Positions 1 to 10,600 of a stretch of 64,000 bases of DNA are shown one piece after another. The number at the start of each line of letters is the position of its first letter. The stretch's first letter is position 1. Source of the stretch: Pyropia yezoensis (taxonomy: Eukaryota; Rhodophyta; Bangiophyceae; Bangiales; Bangiaceae). The stretch is from contig CM020618.1 in NCBI GenBank assembly GCA_009829735.1, positions 40,911,030-40,975,029 of the forward strand, given 5' to 3'. The notes below the pieces were generated by a model that saw nothing but the letters and a program-made list of their open reading frames with translations, had not been told where the DNA came from and did not search any database. The translations under genes and the position numbers were made by a program.

Positions 1-2
1 TG

Positions 3-1967
3 GATGTGGACGCTAGCTACGACCAACTTGGTTGTGTGTTGCTTCAGCAGCAGCCGGACAAGGAGTACTTGCCGGTGGGATACTTCAGTAAGGGGCTGAA
101 CTCGGCCGAGAAGAACTACGGAGTCACCGAGTTGGAAGGACTCGCAGTGGTGTGGGCGGTGACGTCACCTCGTCACTACCTAGAGGGTGAGAAGTTCCTC
201 ATCCGCTGTGACCACCGCGCGTTGCAGTTCATCTTTAAGACGGACTGTACGAACACTCGTCTCAATCGGTGGAGGGTGCGACTGGCACCCTTCAACTTTG
301 ACATTGAGTACCGACCTGGCAGGCAACATGCCCTTGCCGACGGCCTCTCTCGGGTACCTACCGAGGGGCTGGACACTAACCCAGTCGATGAGGACATCCC
401 CATCGGGGGGGTAGTCACGCGCTCGGGTCAGGCGTTGAACCCCGAGGCGCCAGGGAATAAGAAGTACTTGCCCCTGTCCCTGGACGAGGTGGTGAAGGCC
501 CAGGCCGAGGATCCCTTCTGCAAGTCGCAGAGGGATACACTGGATACAGTGGTGGAGACGCGTTTCTTTCTGGGAGACGATGGCCTCCTCATGAGGAGGG
601 GGGTATTCCAGGGGACCGAACAACTTGTCGTCCCCGCATCCCTCAAGGGCAGTATCCTTGAGAGGGAGCACAACGCTCCCACGGGTGGACACCTGGGGTC
701 TAGTAGACTGTACCAGACCCTGAGGACCAGGTACTACTGGCCGTCCATGGTGGTGGACATCTACAGCTGGGTGGCTGCCTGCACAAGTTGTGCACAGAAC
801 CGTCTGATGGAACGGCGGCCTAGTACGGCTATGCTATTGTTCCCGGCCAAGGAGCCCTTCGCCGCGTTGGCGATGGACATCCTTGGGCCACTGCCAGTGA
901 CCGAGGAGGGCAACCAGTACCTCCTGGTCATCTGTGACCGCTTCACAAAACTTACGCGAGCGATCCCACTGGCAGAGATCACGGCCATGTCGGTCGTGTC
1001 AGCCTTCCTAGATCACTGGGTTGCCGCGTATGGCATCCCAGATAGTACACTATCGGACAATGGACCACAATTTGCGTCTGTACTGTTTCAGGGAGTGCTG
1101 GATATGTTGGGGGTTAAGGCAAACTATGCCACCCCCTACCACCCACAAACTAATGGGCAGGTGGAGCGCTTCAACAAAACTATTTTTAGGCAGCTGCGCC
1201 ACTATGTGAGTGAGCACGTGAAGACGTGGGACCAATACATTTCTATCCTTACTACTGCCTACAATTCGCAGGTTCACTCATCTACCGGGGAAGTACCCCT
1301 CGCTTTTGTGACCCCCCGTCGTGTGCGGTCTATTGCCGTGCGGCGGTCGCTCCCAACTAGGGAGGATAGTGGCAGTACGCCTACTCCTACTGAGAGTAAG
1401 GCGGAGTTCGCTGCTAGGCTGGAACACCTCATCCCTAAAGTCAGGGCTGAGATGGACAAAGCACAAAAGCGCTACAAGCGTACCTTTGACAAAAAGGTGC
1501 GCAATGCTAAGCATGTCCCCGAACAGGGTGACTGGGTGCTGGTTCACTCACACACCCCAACTGGGGGTAAGTTGGTATTCCAGACGAAGGGGCCGTACCA
1601 GGTCCTTCGTACTGATGGGCGGCGCTTCACCATCGAAATTGACGACGGGGTCCGCACAGTGAACGGACAGGACGTGGTCAAAGTTGCACCACCGCCTGCA
1701 GGCGACCCAGCTTGGGCGCGTGCTTTGGAAGCGTGGCGCCTCCCCTCACTGCCTGCGGCCAAACAGGGCCCGCAGGAGTACGTGTTCGATAAGTTCATCG
1801 ACCACGGATGGGATGAGGACACTAACCGCCTCATGTTGAGGGTGCGTTGGTTTGGCTACAAAGCCAAGGATGATACGTGGGAGTATGTGGAGGACCTTCC
1901 TGCTGAGCAGGTCCGGGCGTACTGTGCCCGGAATGAGATAGACCCTAACAGCCCTCCCTCAACGTGA
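3..1967 (+). CDS. pol: Ty3/gypsy Pol, C-terminal part: RNase H, integrase, chromodomain (5' partial)
   Basis: The frame is open from base 3 to a TGA at 1965-1967. It begins in RNase H (LDVDASYDQLGCVLL, with the downstream TELEGLAVVWA and RCDHRALQ motifs). Integrase follows. Its zinc-binding module has H-N-A-P-T-G-G-H then CTSC near 665-795. The catalytic core carries the first Asp in AMDILGPL (about 870), the second in LSDNGPQF (about 1055) and the Glu in GQVERFN (about 1160), so the DDE triad is complete. A chromodomain-like module (EYVFDKFIDHGWDEDT, then LRVRWFGYKAKDDTWEYVEDL) closes the protein and is expected to steer integration to marked chromatin. No frameshift or stop lies in the visible part. 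Because the 5' end is outside the window, intactness of the whole gene is unknown. Confidence 0.93.
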   Translation, partial: DVDASYDQLGCVLLQQQPDKEYLPVGYFSKGLNSAEKNYGVTELEGLAVVWAVTSPRHYLEGEKFLIRCDHRALQFIFKTDCTNTRLNRWRVRLAPFNFDIEYRPGRQHALADGLSRVPTEGLDTNPVDEDIPIGGVVTRSGQALNPEAPGNKKYLPLSLDEVVKAQAEDPFCKSQRDTLDTVVETRFFLGDDGLLMRRGVFQGTEQLVVPASLKGSILEREHNAPTGGHLGSSRLYQTLRTRYYWPSMVVDIYSWVAACTSCAQNRLMERRPSTAMLLFPAKEPFAALAMDILGPLPVTEEGNQYLLVICDRFTKLTRAIPLAEITAMSVVSAFLDHWVAAYGIPDSTLSDNGPQFASVLFQGVLDMLGVKANYATPYHPQTNGQVERFNKTIFRQLRHYVSEHVKTWDQYISILTTAYNSQVHSSTGEVPLAFVTPRRVRSIAVRRSLPTREDSGSTPTPTESKAEFAARLEHLIPKVRAEMDKAQKRYKRTFDKKVRNAKHVPEQGDWVLVHSHTPTGGKLVFQTKGPYQVLRTDGRRFTIEIDDGVRTVNGQDVVKVAPPPAGDPAWARALEAWRLPSLPAAKQGPQEYVFDKFIDHGWDEDTNRLMLRVRWFGYKAKDDTWEYVEDLPAEQVRAYCARNEIDPNSPPST

Positions 1968-2078
1968 GGGAAGGCCGAGCAACAGTGCCAAGAGAGTGCT
2001 TCAAGTCGAAGTGGTACGCAGAGTGGCTTTTAACTACAGCCCTAACCCTCACACTCTCACAACAAAGGCAGCTGCCAA
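1968..2078. other. 111-bp spacer between convergent pol and antisense ORF
   Basis: This short spacer separates the pol stop from the stop of the antisense ORF, and is almost base-for-base the same in copy A2 (52586-52696). Both transcripts would have to end here or overlap. No clear hairpin or canonical AATAAA is visible. Confidence 0.6.
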
Positions 2079-4022
2079 CTAGGCACGCATGCTAGACTCT
2101 CCCACTCCACGGCCCTCGCCCTCACGTGGAGGCGAGCGGCGAGACCCACGCCGATAACGGTCTCCACTCGTTGGAACGGGCGGCGGCTCCAAGTCGGAAC
2201 CGTCGCGCCCTTCACGGTCGCGCAAGTGGCGCCGACCGTGGCTACTCTTCTGCCTGGTCTTGCGCGCGAGTTTGCGACGCAGACGCTGGACAGACTCCGT
2301 CTCCGACGGGGTAGAGGACTCCGAGACGGAGTAAGACAACTCGTCTTCCGACACGGAGGGAGAGCGCCGCGAGTGTCGGCGACGACGGCGAGGAGGCGAG
2401 TATGCCCGGCTCGCGCGACGTTTGCCACGCCCAAGTGGGGCTGGCTGGGGCATAATAGCCCCAATGCGAGCCAACTCGGCTGTCATAAACTCCGCCACCG
2501 ACTCGCAGCTCGCGGTCGCCACTGCAGTACGAACGCGCTCCTCAAGTTGAGGAGTCTCGGAACTCTGGAGGGTTGCGGTCGACGCGGCCAACCAGGAAAT
2601 GGTGCGCACCAACGTGGTGATCATCATCTCTGAGGTTAGAGGCGTGGGCGGTAACACCAACTTGGGGTATACCGTCAGGAGGGTGGCCCCCAAGTTGGGG
2701 GACACCGGGGTGGATGACTCCACGGCCACGCTGATCGGGATGTTTCCGTGAGGCTGGAAAGGAACAGGAGGAAGCGGAGGGGCACGCCGAGGTGGCGGTA
2801 CCCGGGTGTAACTGCGACCCCGACTTGGGGCCCCCGCAGTAGGTTGAGTCATATGGTCATCATATGAGGGCACAGCCATAACTATGGGCTTGTCCGGGGG
2901 TGGCGCAGTGTGGCGATCCACCCCCGGGGCATACGGGTAGTCCCCGATGCCCAACCCCTCTCGTAGGACCACTCGGCCGTCGTGAAGTTCACGAGCGACC
3001 CACACGAACTGGCGAAGTGCGCCATCGTCCTTGGGCCCACGAGTAGGGCGGCGCAACCTGTGCTCAATGCTTTCCCACTCGATAAACTTATGGAGCCGGA
3101 GCATCTCCTCAAGTAGAGTGAGTTGTCCTGATGAGCACCCCTCAGCAACTAGCTGAGGGGTGAGCTGTTCCAAACCTTGGATGAGCCGGAGGGGGAGATG
3201 CCAGAGCATCCCCCGCCGCTGAACACAGGACACCCAGGTCGACATGACGTCGAGCAGCCACTGGGTGGCCAACATGGCCCACACCAGGTGATCAGGGCCA
3301 GCCGTCAACATGACGGAGCCGAAGTGGTCAAGCAACCGTGGCAGCAACGCCGGGAACCCGTAGGGGACCTCAACTTGAGGCCACCACTCGGGCTTCTTCG
3401 GATAGTACTGCTCCTTACTGGCAGCAGACTGTTGAGGAAACTCGAGTTGAGCCGAGGTCACCAAGTAGGGACCTCGCCGGAAGTCTTTCTCCATCCGCAC
3501 ATCAAAGTGATGAGTGTGCGGATCGGCCTCGTGGAGGCACGGGGGGCGAGTTGCCACCGCGTCCCAAGTAAAGGTCGGCAAGTCGCCGGGACCCGGGATA
3601 GTTCCCCCGCGGTCCACCATGGCCTTGGCACGCTGAACGTCCTCAACCTCCTCATCGTCCAGGAAGGCAAACTGGTCCGTCCTGAAGCCGGCAGGGAACC
3701 CGACCCTACGGGGATACTTCTCCCGTAGGCGGTCCCATACCCGACCCATCGCTGCGCCAAGTCGGCCACAGCGAAGAACAGTCAACCCCTCCTCATAAAG
3801 AGCCCAAGCGGGGTAAAACCATCGCCCCAAGGCCTCACGCGGGACAACTTGTCCCGCCCCCGAGGGAGACCCCGCCGTCAACCCAAAGCCGGGTGACGCG
3901 GGAGTCCCATCCCCCGGAGCGATCGCGGAGCCCCCGCCGGAAGTCCCGGCGGGTGCTGCACCGTAGGTGGTGTCCTCCATACGCTCATCTAGAGAGCCCG
4001 TCTCCACTCCCGGGGTCGCCAT
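2079..4022 (-). CDS. Antisense accessory ORF of LTR retrotransposon A1, unknown function
   Basis: A 647-codon ORF on the strand opposite pol, between pol and the 3' LTR. The start is the first in-frame ATG (MATPGVETGS); the frame is open for 57 further codons upstream but only with a non-ATG first codon. Residues 1-60 are Gly/Ala/Pro/Ser-rich. Residues about 65-350 look globular and Trp-rich, with landmarks FGSV (234-237), HLP (275-277) and EWES (315-318). Residues about 455-525 are helical. Residues about 533-647 form a basic, acidic and serine mix resembling an RS-type tail (YSPPRRRRRHSRRSPS). I recognise no known domain. The ORF stays open in both A copies and has a divergent relative in element C. 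Accessory antisense ORFs near the 3' LTR are known in some plant elements, but homology to those is not claimed. A structural, nucleic-acid-binding or host-countering role is only conjecture. Confidence 0.75.
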   Translation of the reverse strand: MATPGVETGSLDERMEDTTYGAAPAGTSGGGSAIAPGDGTPASPGFGLTAGSPSGAGQVVPREALGRWFYPAWALYEEGLTVLRCGRLGAAMGRVWDRLREKYPRRVGFPAGFRTDQFAFLDDEEVEDVQRAKAMVDRGGTIPGPGDLPTFTWDAVATRPPCLHEADPHTHHFDVRMEKDFRRGPYLVTSAQLEFPQQSAASKEQYYPKKPEWWPQVEVPYGFPALLPRLLDHFGSVMLTAGPDHLVWAMLATQWLLDVMSTWVSCVQRRGMLWHLPLRLIQGLEQLTPQLVAEGCSSGQLTLLEEMLRLHKFIEWESIEHRLRRPTRGPKDDGALRQFVWVARELHDGRVVLREGLGIGDYPYAPGVDRHTAPPPDKPIVMAVPSYDDHMTQPTAGAPSRGRSYTRVPPPRRAPPLPPVPFQPHGNIPISVAVESSTPVSPNLGATLLTVYPKLVLPPTPLTSEMMITTLVRTISWLAASTATLQSSETPQLEERVRTAVATASCESVAEFMTAELARIGAIMPQPAPLGRGKRRASRAYSPPRRRRRHSRRSPSVSEDELSYSVSESSTPSETESVQRLRRKLARKTRQKSSHGRRHLRDREGRDGSDLEPPPVPTSGDRYRRGSRRSPPREGEGRGVGESSMRA

Positions 4023-4347
4023 GGCTCTCCCCAAGTTGGGGAGAGACGCTCTGGCTATCGCGGCACGAGACCCGCCTCGAGTTGAGGGGGACTCGGATCG
4101 TGGGTATACGGGTGGCCTCCCCAGCGTGGGGCGGCCCAGAGGAAGGTGAAGGGGAGGTGGTGGTGATGGTGAAGTGTGAACTGAGGAGAGCAAGCTGCCG
4201 AGTGGGCAAGCTTGAGGAGAGGGGCGGTCAACGTGACCGCCTCCACATCCGCGTTACGTACTGGATGGGGGACAGCAAGTCGCGCCCCCAACGCCGAGGC
4301 GTGCGTTTACGCACCCCCTCACAGGGCCGACCAGGTCGGTCGGAACT

Positions 4348-4360
4348 GAGAAGATGGGAG
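4348..4360 (+). other. Polypurine tract of element A1
   Basis: A purine-rich stretch (GAGAAGATGGGAG, one T) directly abuts the 3' LTR start at 4361. This is the expected plus-strand priming position; the A2 equivalent is uninterrupted purine. Confidence 0.7.
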
Positions 4361-4829
4361 TGTGGCAGTATTGACCCCCAGGTAGGGGGGCAACACGTGC
4401 CATGCAAGGGGCGGCAGGCCACTAGCCTGATCCGTTCCTCCCCCTGCATTTGGGTCCATATTCCCTAAGTTTGGGATAGTTAGCTTAGTAGTAAATCCAA
4501 CTTGGATTTGAGGGTCTTCTGCATTTATCGTCTTGGATTTTCGTGTGGCCCGGTGGGCAGGTGCTGGGGTGGGAGATTCTGAGTGGCGAGATTCTGAGTG
4601 GACCCTGGGGGGATAAGGGGAGGGACAGCGGGGCTTGGCCCTGCGTCCCCGTCCCGACCAAGAAACTGTTGGACCACACACCATCCTCTTGTTTGTCCGT
4701 GGGGGGTTTTCCCCACAACAGGGACAGAATGTGTGCGACTTGCACTTCTTCCGGTTCCCCCAACACGGGAGGCAGCCCTTGCACACCGCCCCAACTTGGG
4801 TGCCGTGTGTGCATGTGGTTTTTGCCACA
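4361..4829 (+). repeat. 3' LTR of element A1 (469 bp)
   Basis: It begins TGTGGCAGTATTGACC and ends TTTTTGCCACA, giving a short terminal inverted repeat TGTGGCA/TGCCACA with TG..CA ends. It matches the LTRs at 46071-46539 and 54979-55448 throughout, with scattered substitutions. The polypurine tract lies immediately upstream. The right flank is a cytosine-rich run (ccccccccccggggg). Confidence 0.93.
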
Positions 4830-5247
4830 CCCCCCCCCGGGGGTCCCCCCCATCCCACCGTACGCCGCTACCCGTTGCGGCCGGGTGGGCTGGTCTTTGG
4901 CGCGCGGGGCGCGGCTTCCCGCCGCCGCCGCCGCCGCTTGCTTGTCGCTGCCACCGCTACCGCCCCTCTCTCCCCTCCCTGCACCCCCTCACCTCGCCAC
5001 TGGCGGTCGCTGCGGCAGCCTCGTTCTGGCGCGCGAAGTCCCGCGTCTACGCGCTGGCTGCTGCCGCGTGCAGCTCCCGTCGCTGCGCGTTCAGGGAGAC
5101 GTGCCTGCCCGTGGTCACGGGAGTTCCTTTTATTCGTGCTCTGGTGCCGTTCCCGGTCCTGCGAGCATTTCCCCATCGCACACTTCTGGGGGTGTCGCTC
5201 TTTAGCTCCCACCGTCCACCTTGCCAGGCCCACCACCCATCGTCGCC
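4830..5247. other. C-rich intergenic sequence
   Basis: Sequence right of the A1 LTR starts with a C/G homopolymer tract, then GCC/CGC-rich sequence and a C/T-rich stretch. No coding frame with recognisable content was seen. It could be the left end or promoter of the KDZ/Ulp1 unit, but no terminal inverted repeat was found by eye. Confidence 0.5.
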
Positions 5248-6163
5248 ATGTCCTTCTCCCCGCGGCCGTTGGCCCGTCTCATGCCTACACGGATGGATCC
5301 TCTCACGGGGCTGCCTGGCCCGACTGTCCGCTATGTTTACATTCCTGCCGCTGTTGCGGCATCAGACGAGCCGGTCGGCGGCGTGGTCAACATTATGGAG
5401 CTCGGTCTTGAGGGCGGCTCGGCCCCATCAGGGTTCCCCTGTCTCGTCAGCGTCGCCACCAACGGAGGAAGGCCTGGACCCGTCCGCCTGCGCCATTATG
5501 CGCAGCATTGCTTTGCTTGGCATCGAGCTCGTTCGCTCGGCACGCCCGCCCCGATCGTGTAACAAGGTCTTCGGTGTCTTGGAGTACGGGGACGGATCTG
5601 TTGACGACCCGTATGACGGGCGCGTCATTGACTGCACGACGGACAACAACAGCGCGGAGTTTGAAGCTGCTTTCAGGGAGGTTTGGTGGACGAAGCGGCG
5701 CCCTTTTTTGTCGGCTTCCAAGAAGAAGGGGACAAGCCGTCAAGGCGTCGAAGCGGACAAGGGTGCGCCTTGGGCGAGCGACGCTGTGTGTCCTTCTTTT
5801 TCGCTGCATAACACCACCTTGCTGCTGTCAATCAAGGGCACGCCAACGGGCAGGCGTGTCATGCCCGTCGCTATGATGGACAACGCGCTGGCCTCCTTGC
5901 GGCTTACTTCCATCTCGCAGCTGTCTGCTATGCGCGTGCGCAAGATCTTCCAGAGCATCAGCCAGCACATCAACGAGACGAGTGGTGGTCGGGCAAGATG
6001 GACTTGGTCCCAGGTTTGCCCACTGGAGATGCTGACGGCCACCTGGACCGAGAGGACGAACGGGTCCGACGCCGCTGTTGACGCCCTTTGCCTCTACCCC
6101 CCGTGGCACAACTCCGTCAAGATAAAGCTTGTCGTACGTCGGTTGGCCCTTGTCCTCGCCGCT
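5248..6163 (+). pseudogene. N-terminal part of Ulp1-like transposon protein, split between frames
   Basis: Protein-like sequence continues upstream of the protease frame but shifts frame. A frame starting at ATG 5248 (MSFSPRPLARLMPTRMDP) runs to about 5455. A second frame then reads well (KVFGVLEYGDGSVDDPYDG, later SLRLTSISQLSAMRVRKI) to about 6140, where it passes into the protease frame (RYVERLLDVFLCQEF). Shifts near 5455 and 6140-6165 can be frameshift mutations or unrecognised introns. I see no obvious GT..AG pair that restores both joins. It most likely belongs with the downstream protease as one protein. Confidence 0.45.
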
Positions 6164-7626
6164 ACGTTGAGCGACTTTTGGATGTTTTTTTGTGCCAAGA
6201 GTTTGCAGTCGCGTGGACGCCGGGGTACTCGTTTGGGGCGACGCCTGACCAAGTGACCCTGTTGCGCAAGAAGCGGCCAGTGGGCACGGCCAATGGGCGT
6301 GCAAAGAAAAAGGTGAAGTCGGCGACCAACGTGACTGGTGCGCAAGACCTCCACCAGTTTTGGAAGCCGGCGCAGGATCGGCTTTCTGTCGCCGACGAGG
6401 TCACCTGCATGGAAGGTGCAACTCTGGCGCAGGTGCGCCTCAAGCTGGCCATTCCATCAATCCGCCTGATGGAATCCAGTACAACGGAGCATCTCATGGT
6501 GACCTCGGAGCAACGGGCCAGCGTCGAGGAGGCCAACAAGGACCTGGGCATCCTGCTGCCGATGAGTTTCATCACCAAGATGATGGAGTACTACCCCGAA
6601 TCTGCTGGGGACGACGCGCTGCAGGAGGGCCTGTCGACAGCGCTGGAGCTCAGGTGCTCGTCAGTTCCGACAGCCCGCTTCACCCAGCCAGCGTTGATGA
6701 CGATGCTGGACGGTCACCGTCTGAATAATGACATCCGTCTGGCCCAGGACACGTTCCTGTGGTTGGAAGGCATGTCTCGAGGCAACCACCAGTTCCCTCT
6801 TGGGCTGGGCAGTGTGCTATCCCTTGCCGCTCCTGTTGCCGCCATTGCTGGCCAAGTGGGGGATTGGCTGGGGGGTAGTCGTGCGAGCATGTATGGTTGG
6901 CGCTTCTTTGACGTCGCCGCTGGTGCTTCCGGCGACGTTGCAGGATGCGGGGCGTACGGAGGCCACACGACATCATACCGCGAGCTGGCTCGCGGCTGCC
7001 AGGCAGCGTGGGTGACGTCGGAAGTCATCAATGCAGCGCTCATCGAGCTGCGGGTGGCGATGCGTGCCACCAAGTCGTACATTCTTTTATCATCTGAGGC
7101 TGCATCGATGCTTCGCATCGGCAGCGTTGCGGTATCCCATGCTGACGCGCAGAAGGCCGTCAAAGAGGTGGCCTCTGAGGCGGGTGATAGTGATAAGTTG
7201 GTGTTGGTCATCAATCTTCTCGACGAGCACTGGGTGTCGGCGGTGGCGGACATCTCCAACCGGAGCATCATGGTGTATGACTCTCTTGTGGGCATCCAGT
7301 CTGCAGAGAAGGCCCTAGCGGTGCAGCGGCTGGAGATGCTCTGTAATGCTGTGGCGGCGCAGCGGCCTGCAGCAGCGTCCGCGGGGCCCCAGGCGAGCAG
7401 CGTGCCGTGGAGCATCTCGGAGCGCAGCGTGCCCGCACAGCGCGACTCTTACAGCTGCGGAGCCTTTGCTTTGGCTCACGTCATCTGCGCATTGAACCGG
7501 ACTCGTTTTCCTGTTGACGCCACAGGTGATGTGCTGCGTCTGGCCCTGATGCATAACCTGCTCTCTCGTGGGCGTGTGTATGAACATGCCCGCTCCACTT
7601 TCCGCTTGGTAGCCCCGGCGTCATAG
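6088..7626 (+). CDS. Ulp1-like C48 cysteine protease, probably KDZ-transposon encoded
   Basis: This frame is open to the TAG at 7624-7626. The true N terminus is unclear because the frame opens on a non-ATG codon and probably continues from the preceding segment; the first in-frame ATG in good coding context is near 6409. The C-terminal third carries the papain-like SUMO/ubiquitin-like protease signature: His in LLDEHWVSAV, Asp in SIMVYDSL, Gln in PAQRDSYSCGAF and the nucleophile Cys in the same motif. The catalytic set His-Asp-Gln-Cys is therefore complete. Host ULP1/SENP enzymes cleave SUMO, but stand-alone C48 proteases are also common cargo of large eukaryotic DNA transposons. The KDZ transposase frame 4.6 kb downstream on the same strand supports the cargo view. 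The 350 or so residues before the protease domain are not recognised. Confidence 0.75.
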   Translation: MPLPPVAQLRQDKACRTSVGPCPRRYVERLLDVFLCQEFAVAWTPGYSFGATPDQVTLLRKKRPVGTANGRAKKKVKSATNVTGAQDLHQFWKPAQDRLSVADEVTCMEGATLAQVRLKLAIPSIRLMESSTTEHLMVTSEQRASVEEANKDLGILLPMSFITKMMEYYPESAGDDALQEGLSTALELRCSSVPTARFTQPALMTMLDGHRLNNDIRLAQDTFLWLEGMSRGNHQFPLGLGSVLSLAAPVAAIAGQVGDWLGGSRASMYGWRFFDVAAGASGDVAGCGAYGGHTTSYRELARGCQAAWVTSEVINAALIELRVAMRATKSYILLSSEAASMLRIGSVAVSHADAQKAVKEVASEAGDSDKLVLVINLLDEHWVSAVADISNRSIMVYDSLVGIQSAEKALAVQRLEMLCNAVAAQRPAAASAGPQASSVPWSISERSVPAQRDSYSCGAFALAHVICALNRTRFPVDATGDVLRLALMHNLLSRGRVYEHARSTFRLVAPAS

Positions 7627-10600
7627 GAGCGACCTTTACGCTTCTGTAGTTTTTCTTTACTTGTCTCCGCCTTTCTCTTCGCTGCATTGGCTTGTTTGTA
7701 CTGGCGCTGTACGTACGATGGTACATCACACTTTTCCATACTCAATCAACAAGTGTATGGGCCTGACCAGCACAGCTCTCCACCGTTGTCCGCACACGTG
7801 CTCACTTGGCATTCCCACTCGCGGCCGTCAGTCTGGAGTGTGGCGCGGCTGCCGCCGTGGTAAAGACGACAGCGGAGGGGGCCATAGCGGGCGCAAGACG
7901 TGCCTGACCCTCCGCAAGGGGCGCCAGTCGTCATTTACTGACCGCGCGCCCCCGGACAGCCCCGGCCGCCCCCGACCCGGCAGCCTCAGACGGCCCTGCA
8001 GCCCCCCTACGGGGCGGCGGCATGCGACGGCCGCAGCGGCGGCGGCTAGCAGTGCCCCCGGCCAGCCGCGGTTGCGTCCATGGCTGGCATGGGGGTTGTT
8101 CATGGTCAAGGAACAGCTTTGTGTGGGGGGAGACCGCCCCCATTGCATGGCCGCCGTGGGCAGCCCCTGCCACAGAAGCAGCCGTGCCTTTACGCCCGCG
8201 CGTGCGGGCACCCGTCCGCCTACCGCCTTTCTCGCATGCAGCCCCTCCGTAAACCCCCCGCCAGCCGCGGGAGGAAGGCGCTTCCAGGGTGGGTAGCTGG
8301 TGGTAGCGTCGCCGGGTGTTGGTAGAGTCGATGGTGGTATGCACGTGCGTTGGAGATGGGGAACGAGGAGGGTGTGGAGCGGAACGGCGGGTGATGACAA
8401 GGCCGGCAGAGGATCGCTGTTTTCACTGGTCCGCACGACTGGACGAGTTGGACTTCCGAACACACTAGTCGAACAGTCCGAAAATGACGACGAAGGTTGA
8501 GTCCACGTCAGCCACAAAAGCTCTATCTCATCGCGCCACATGGGGCTACTTTGCACGCATGGCGCGAACTTATTAGTTTCAAGCCAGCTCAAATCCCTTC
8601 GATGTACACCCGCCACACGGCTGCGGCTCCCTCGCTCGCCACCCCACCAGGATGATCTGATATGCCCTGCGACACGCTGGCCACGGCATATGACGTCCCA
8701 GCCGCGCCGACGGCAGCCGTCACTCTCGCAGCTTCCCGGCCAGGCCCCGTTTGCCCTCAGATATTTCCTCCACCATTCAAACCTCGTGGGCCCTGCGGGG
8801 CCGGCGCGCATCTCTGTGAGCTTGGCCGGCCACGGCGCCGCCGCGGCTACCACCGCGCCCGCTGCCACCGGGGCAGCTTACTTCCCACTGCTGTGCCGCC
8901 GCGTGTCCGCCGCGGCTGCTGCCCTTCCTGCTCCGGGCAAAGCCGCAGCCAAATCCGGCGTTCTCCACTACTCTCCATTGGCCGCGTCGCACGTATTGCG
9001 ACTACGTCGTTGCCGCCCTCGCGACTTCGTTACCCCCTTCATCCTCCCCGTCGCGGGTGCTGAATCTGCCGCCCTGCCGTGCCGGCCGCCGCGGCTGCTG
9101 CCATCGCCCCCCCCGGCGGCGCCGAGTCTGTAGGCCGCAGCTGGCGCCCACCGCCTGGCGGGTAGGCGCAGGCGGGTGTGACAAGCCATCCCATAGCGTC
9201 ACCCCACACTTCTTCCCCTCACCGCAACTCGTCGTTTCCCCTGCACGAGCGGGTACCCCCCCCCCCCTCTCCACCTACACGATCGAGGCTCTCGAGCCAG
9301 ACCATGTGCGCTCGCTCTGGGGCGCTGATGGGGCACGGGATGAACTCCCAGCAGAAGGACGCCCCCGGCCTGCACGGCGCCCAGTCGGCGGGGGTGGCCA
9401 TCGTAGACAGACACCCGCACGCGAAGGGAAGGGGGGCGCCGCCCAGGACGGCGCCGCCCCCCAGCAGGAGCAGCAGCACGGGATGAGCTTGCACCCCCGC
9501 CGAAGACGACCGGCGAACACGCGTACGCATGGGGAATGATGGGGTTTGGGGGGTGGGCGGTTGCGGGACGCGCGGGGAGCTGCTGCCCTCCGGAGGGGGA
9601 CAAGGGCTGCGGGCGTCGACGACGAGGCTGGCGCGGTGGGGGTGGGGGCGGGGAGAGCCCGCTGTGCTTGGTGCACCCGGTCTACTGCCCGCTGCCGCTT
9701 CTCTCTGAGCCGCCTTGCCGTAGCGGCTGCCGTCGCTCCTGCCGCCTCTGCCGCGGGCGGCGCCGCAGCTGGCGCCGTCTCTTTCCCAGGTGGTCGCGGC
9801 CGGCGCGCCGCGGCCACTGCGGCGGCTATCGGAAAGCCTGGGCGTACCATACCACCCATACGCCCCATCGGGCGCGGCGGCTGCCATTCCTGAACCCGGG
9901 CCCGCCGCAACCGTGCTCGGCTGGCTGCAGTGCTCTCCACCCTTTCGCGCTACCCCTGCCGCCGATAGAAGCTACTCACTGTAGCAGCGGGGCGAGGGAC
10001 CTATGAGGCATACATTTATGCGCCACAGTAGCCACGGGTGGAGCTTTTCCGCACCCCACGCTCCCATGGAGGCGCATTAGCTGGCCTATCGCGCGTGCCG
10101 GGCCGTCACGCGTCCAGAACAGCTCAGCTGTGCAGCCTATGAGACCATCCCTTGCAGATGAGGCACACGCTCATGCTTTTCCAGTGCCCTCGTTGTGTTC
10201 TCTGGCTAACCCTAGGACTAACCCGAGCCAAGGCGAGGGGGGGTGAAGTACCGCCTCGGCTCCTCATGTCGGAGGGTGCAGCCCGCTCTGGGGGGGAACG
10301 TTACAGGTAAGCCACGCGCTTCTGTTTGTAGCACAGTGGGTGGGGACAGTGAAGGACCTGCGGCGTAGGACATGAAGGAGAACTCGAGCTGCAGAACCGG
10401 AAGCAGATTTCATCAAAACGGTGTGAAGGAAGCACCGGGGAGCTTAGCGATCGGCACCATACATCCCAGAACGCGAAGAAGGTCCAGGGCAGCCGTTTTT
10501 TTTTTTTCTTGTTCTGCACCATGATTTCGAGTGAACGTGCCCTTGGGGTATCCTTCGTGCCAGGCTGCTTGGTGGTGCTGCGCGGTGCACACGATGGTTC

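Larger units (their letters stand above)
1..4829 (+). mobile_element. Ty3/gypsy chromodomain LTR retrotransposon, copy A1 (5' part outside window)
   Basis: The window opens inside pol at the RNase H domain and continues through integrase, chromodomain, a convergent antisense ORF, a polypurine tract and a 3' LTR ending at 4829. It is collinear and nearly identical with 50621-55448 (copy A2), so both belong to one recently active family. The order RT-RNase H-integrase marks Ty3/gypsy, and a C-terminal chromodomain places it with the chromoviruses. The gag, protease and RT parts lie left of the window. Target-site duplication cannot be tested here because the 5' end is missing. Confidence 0.93.
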
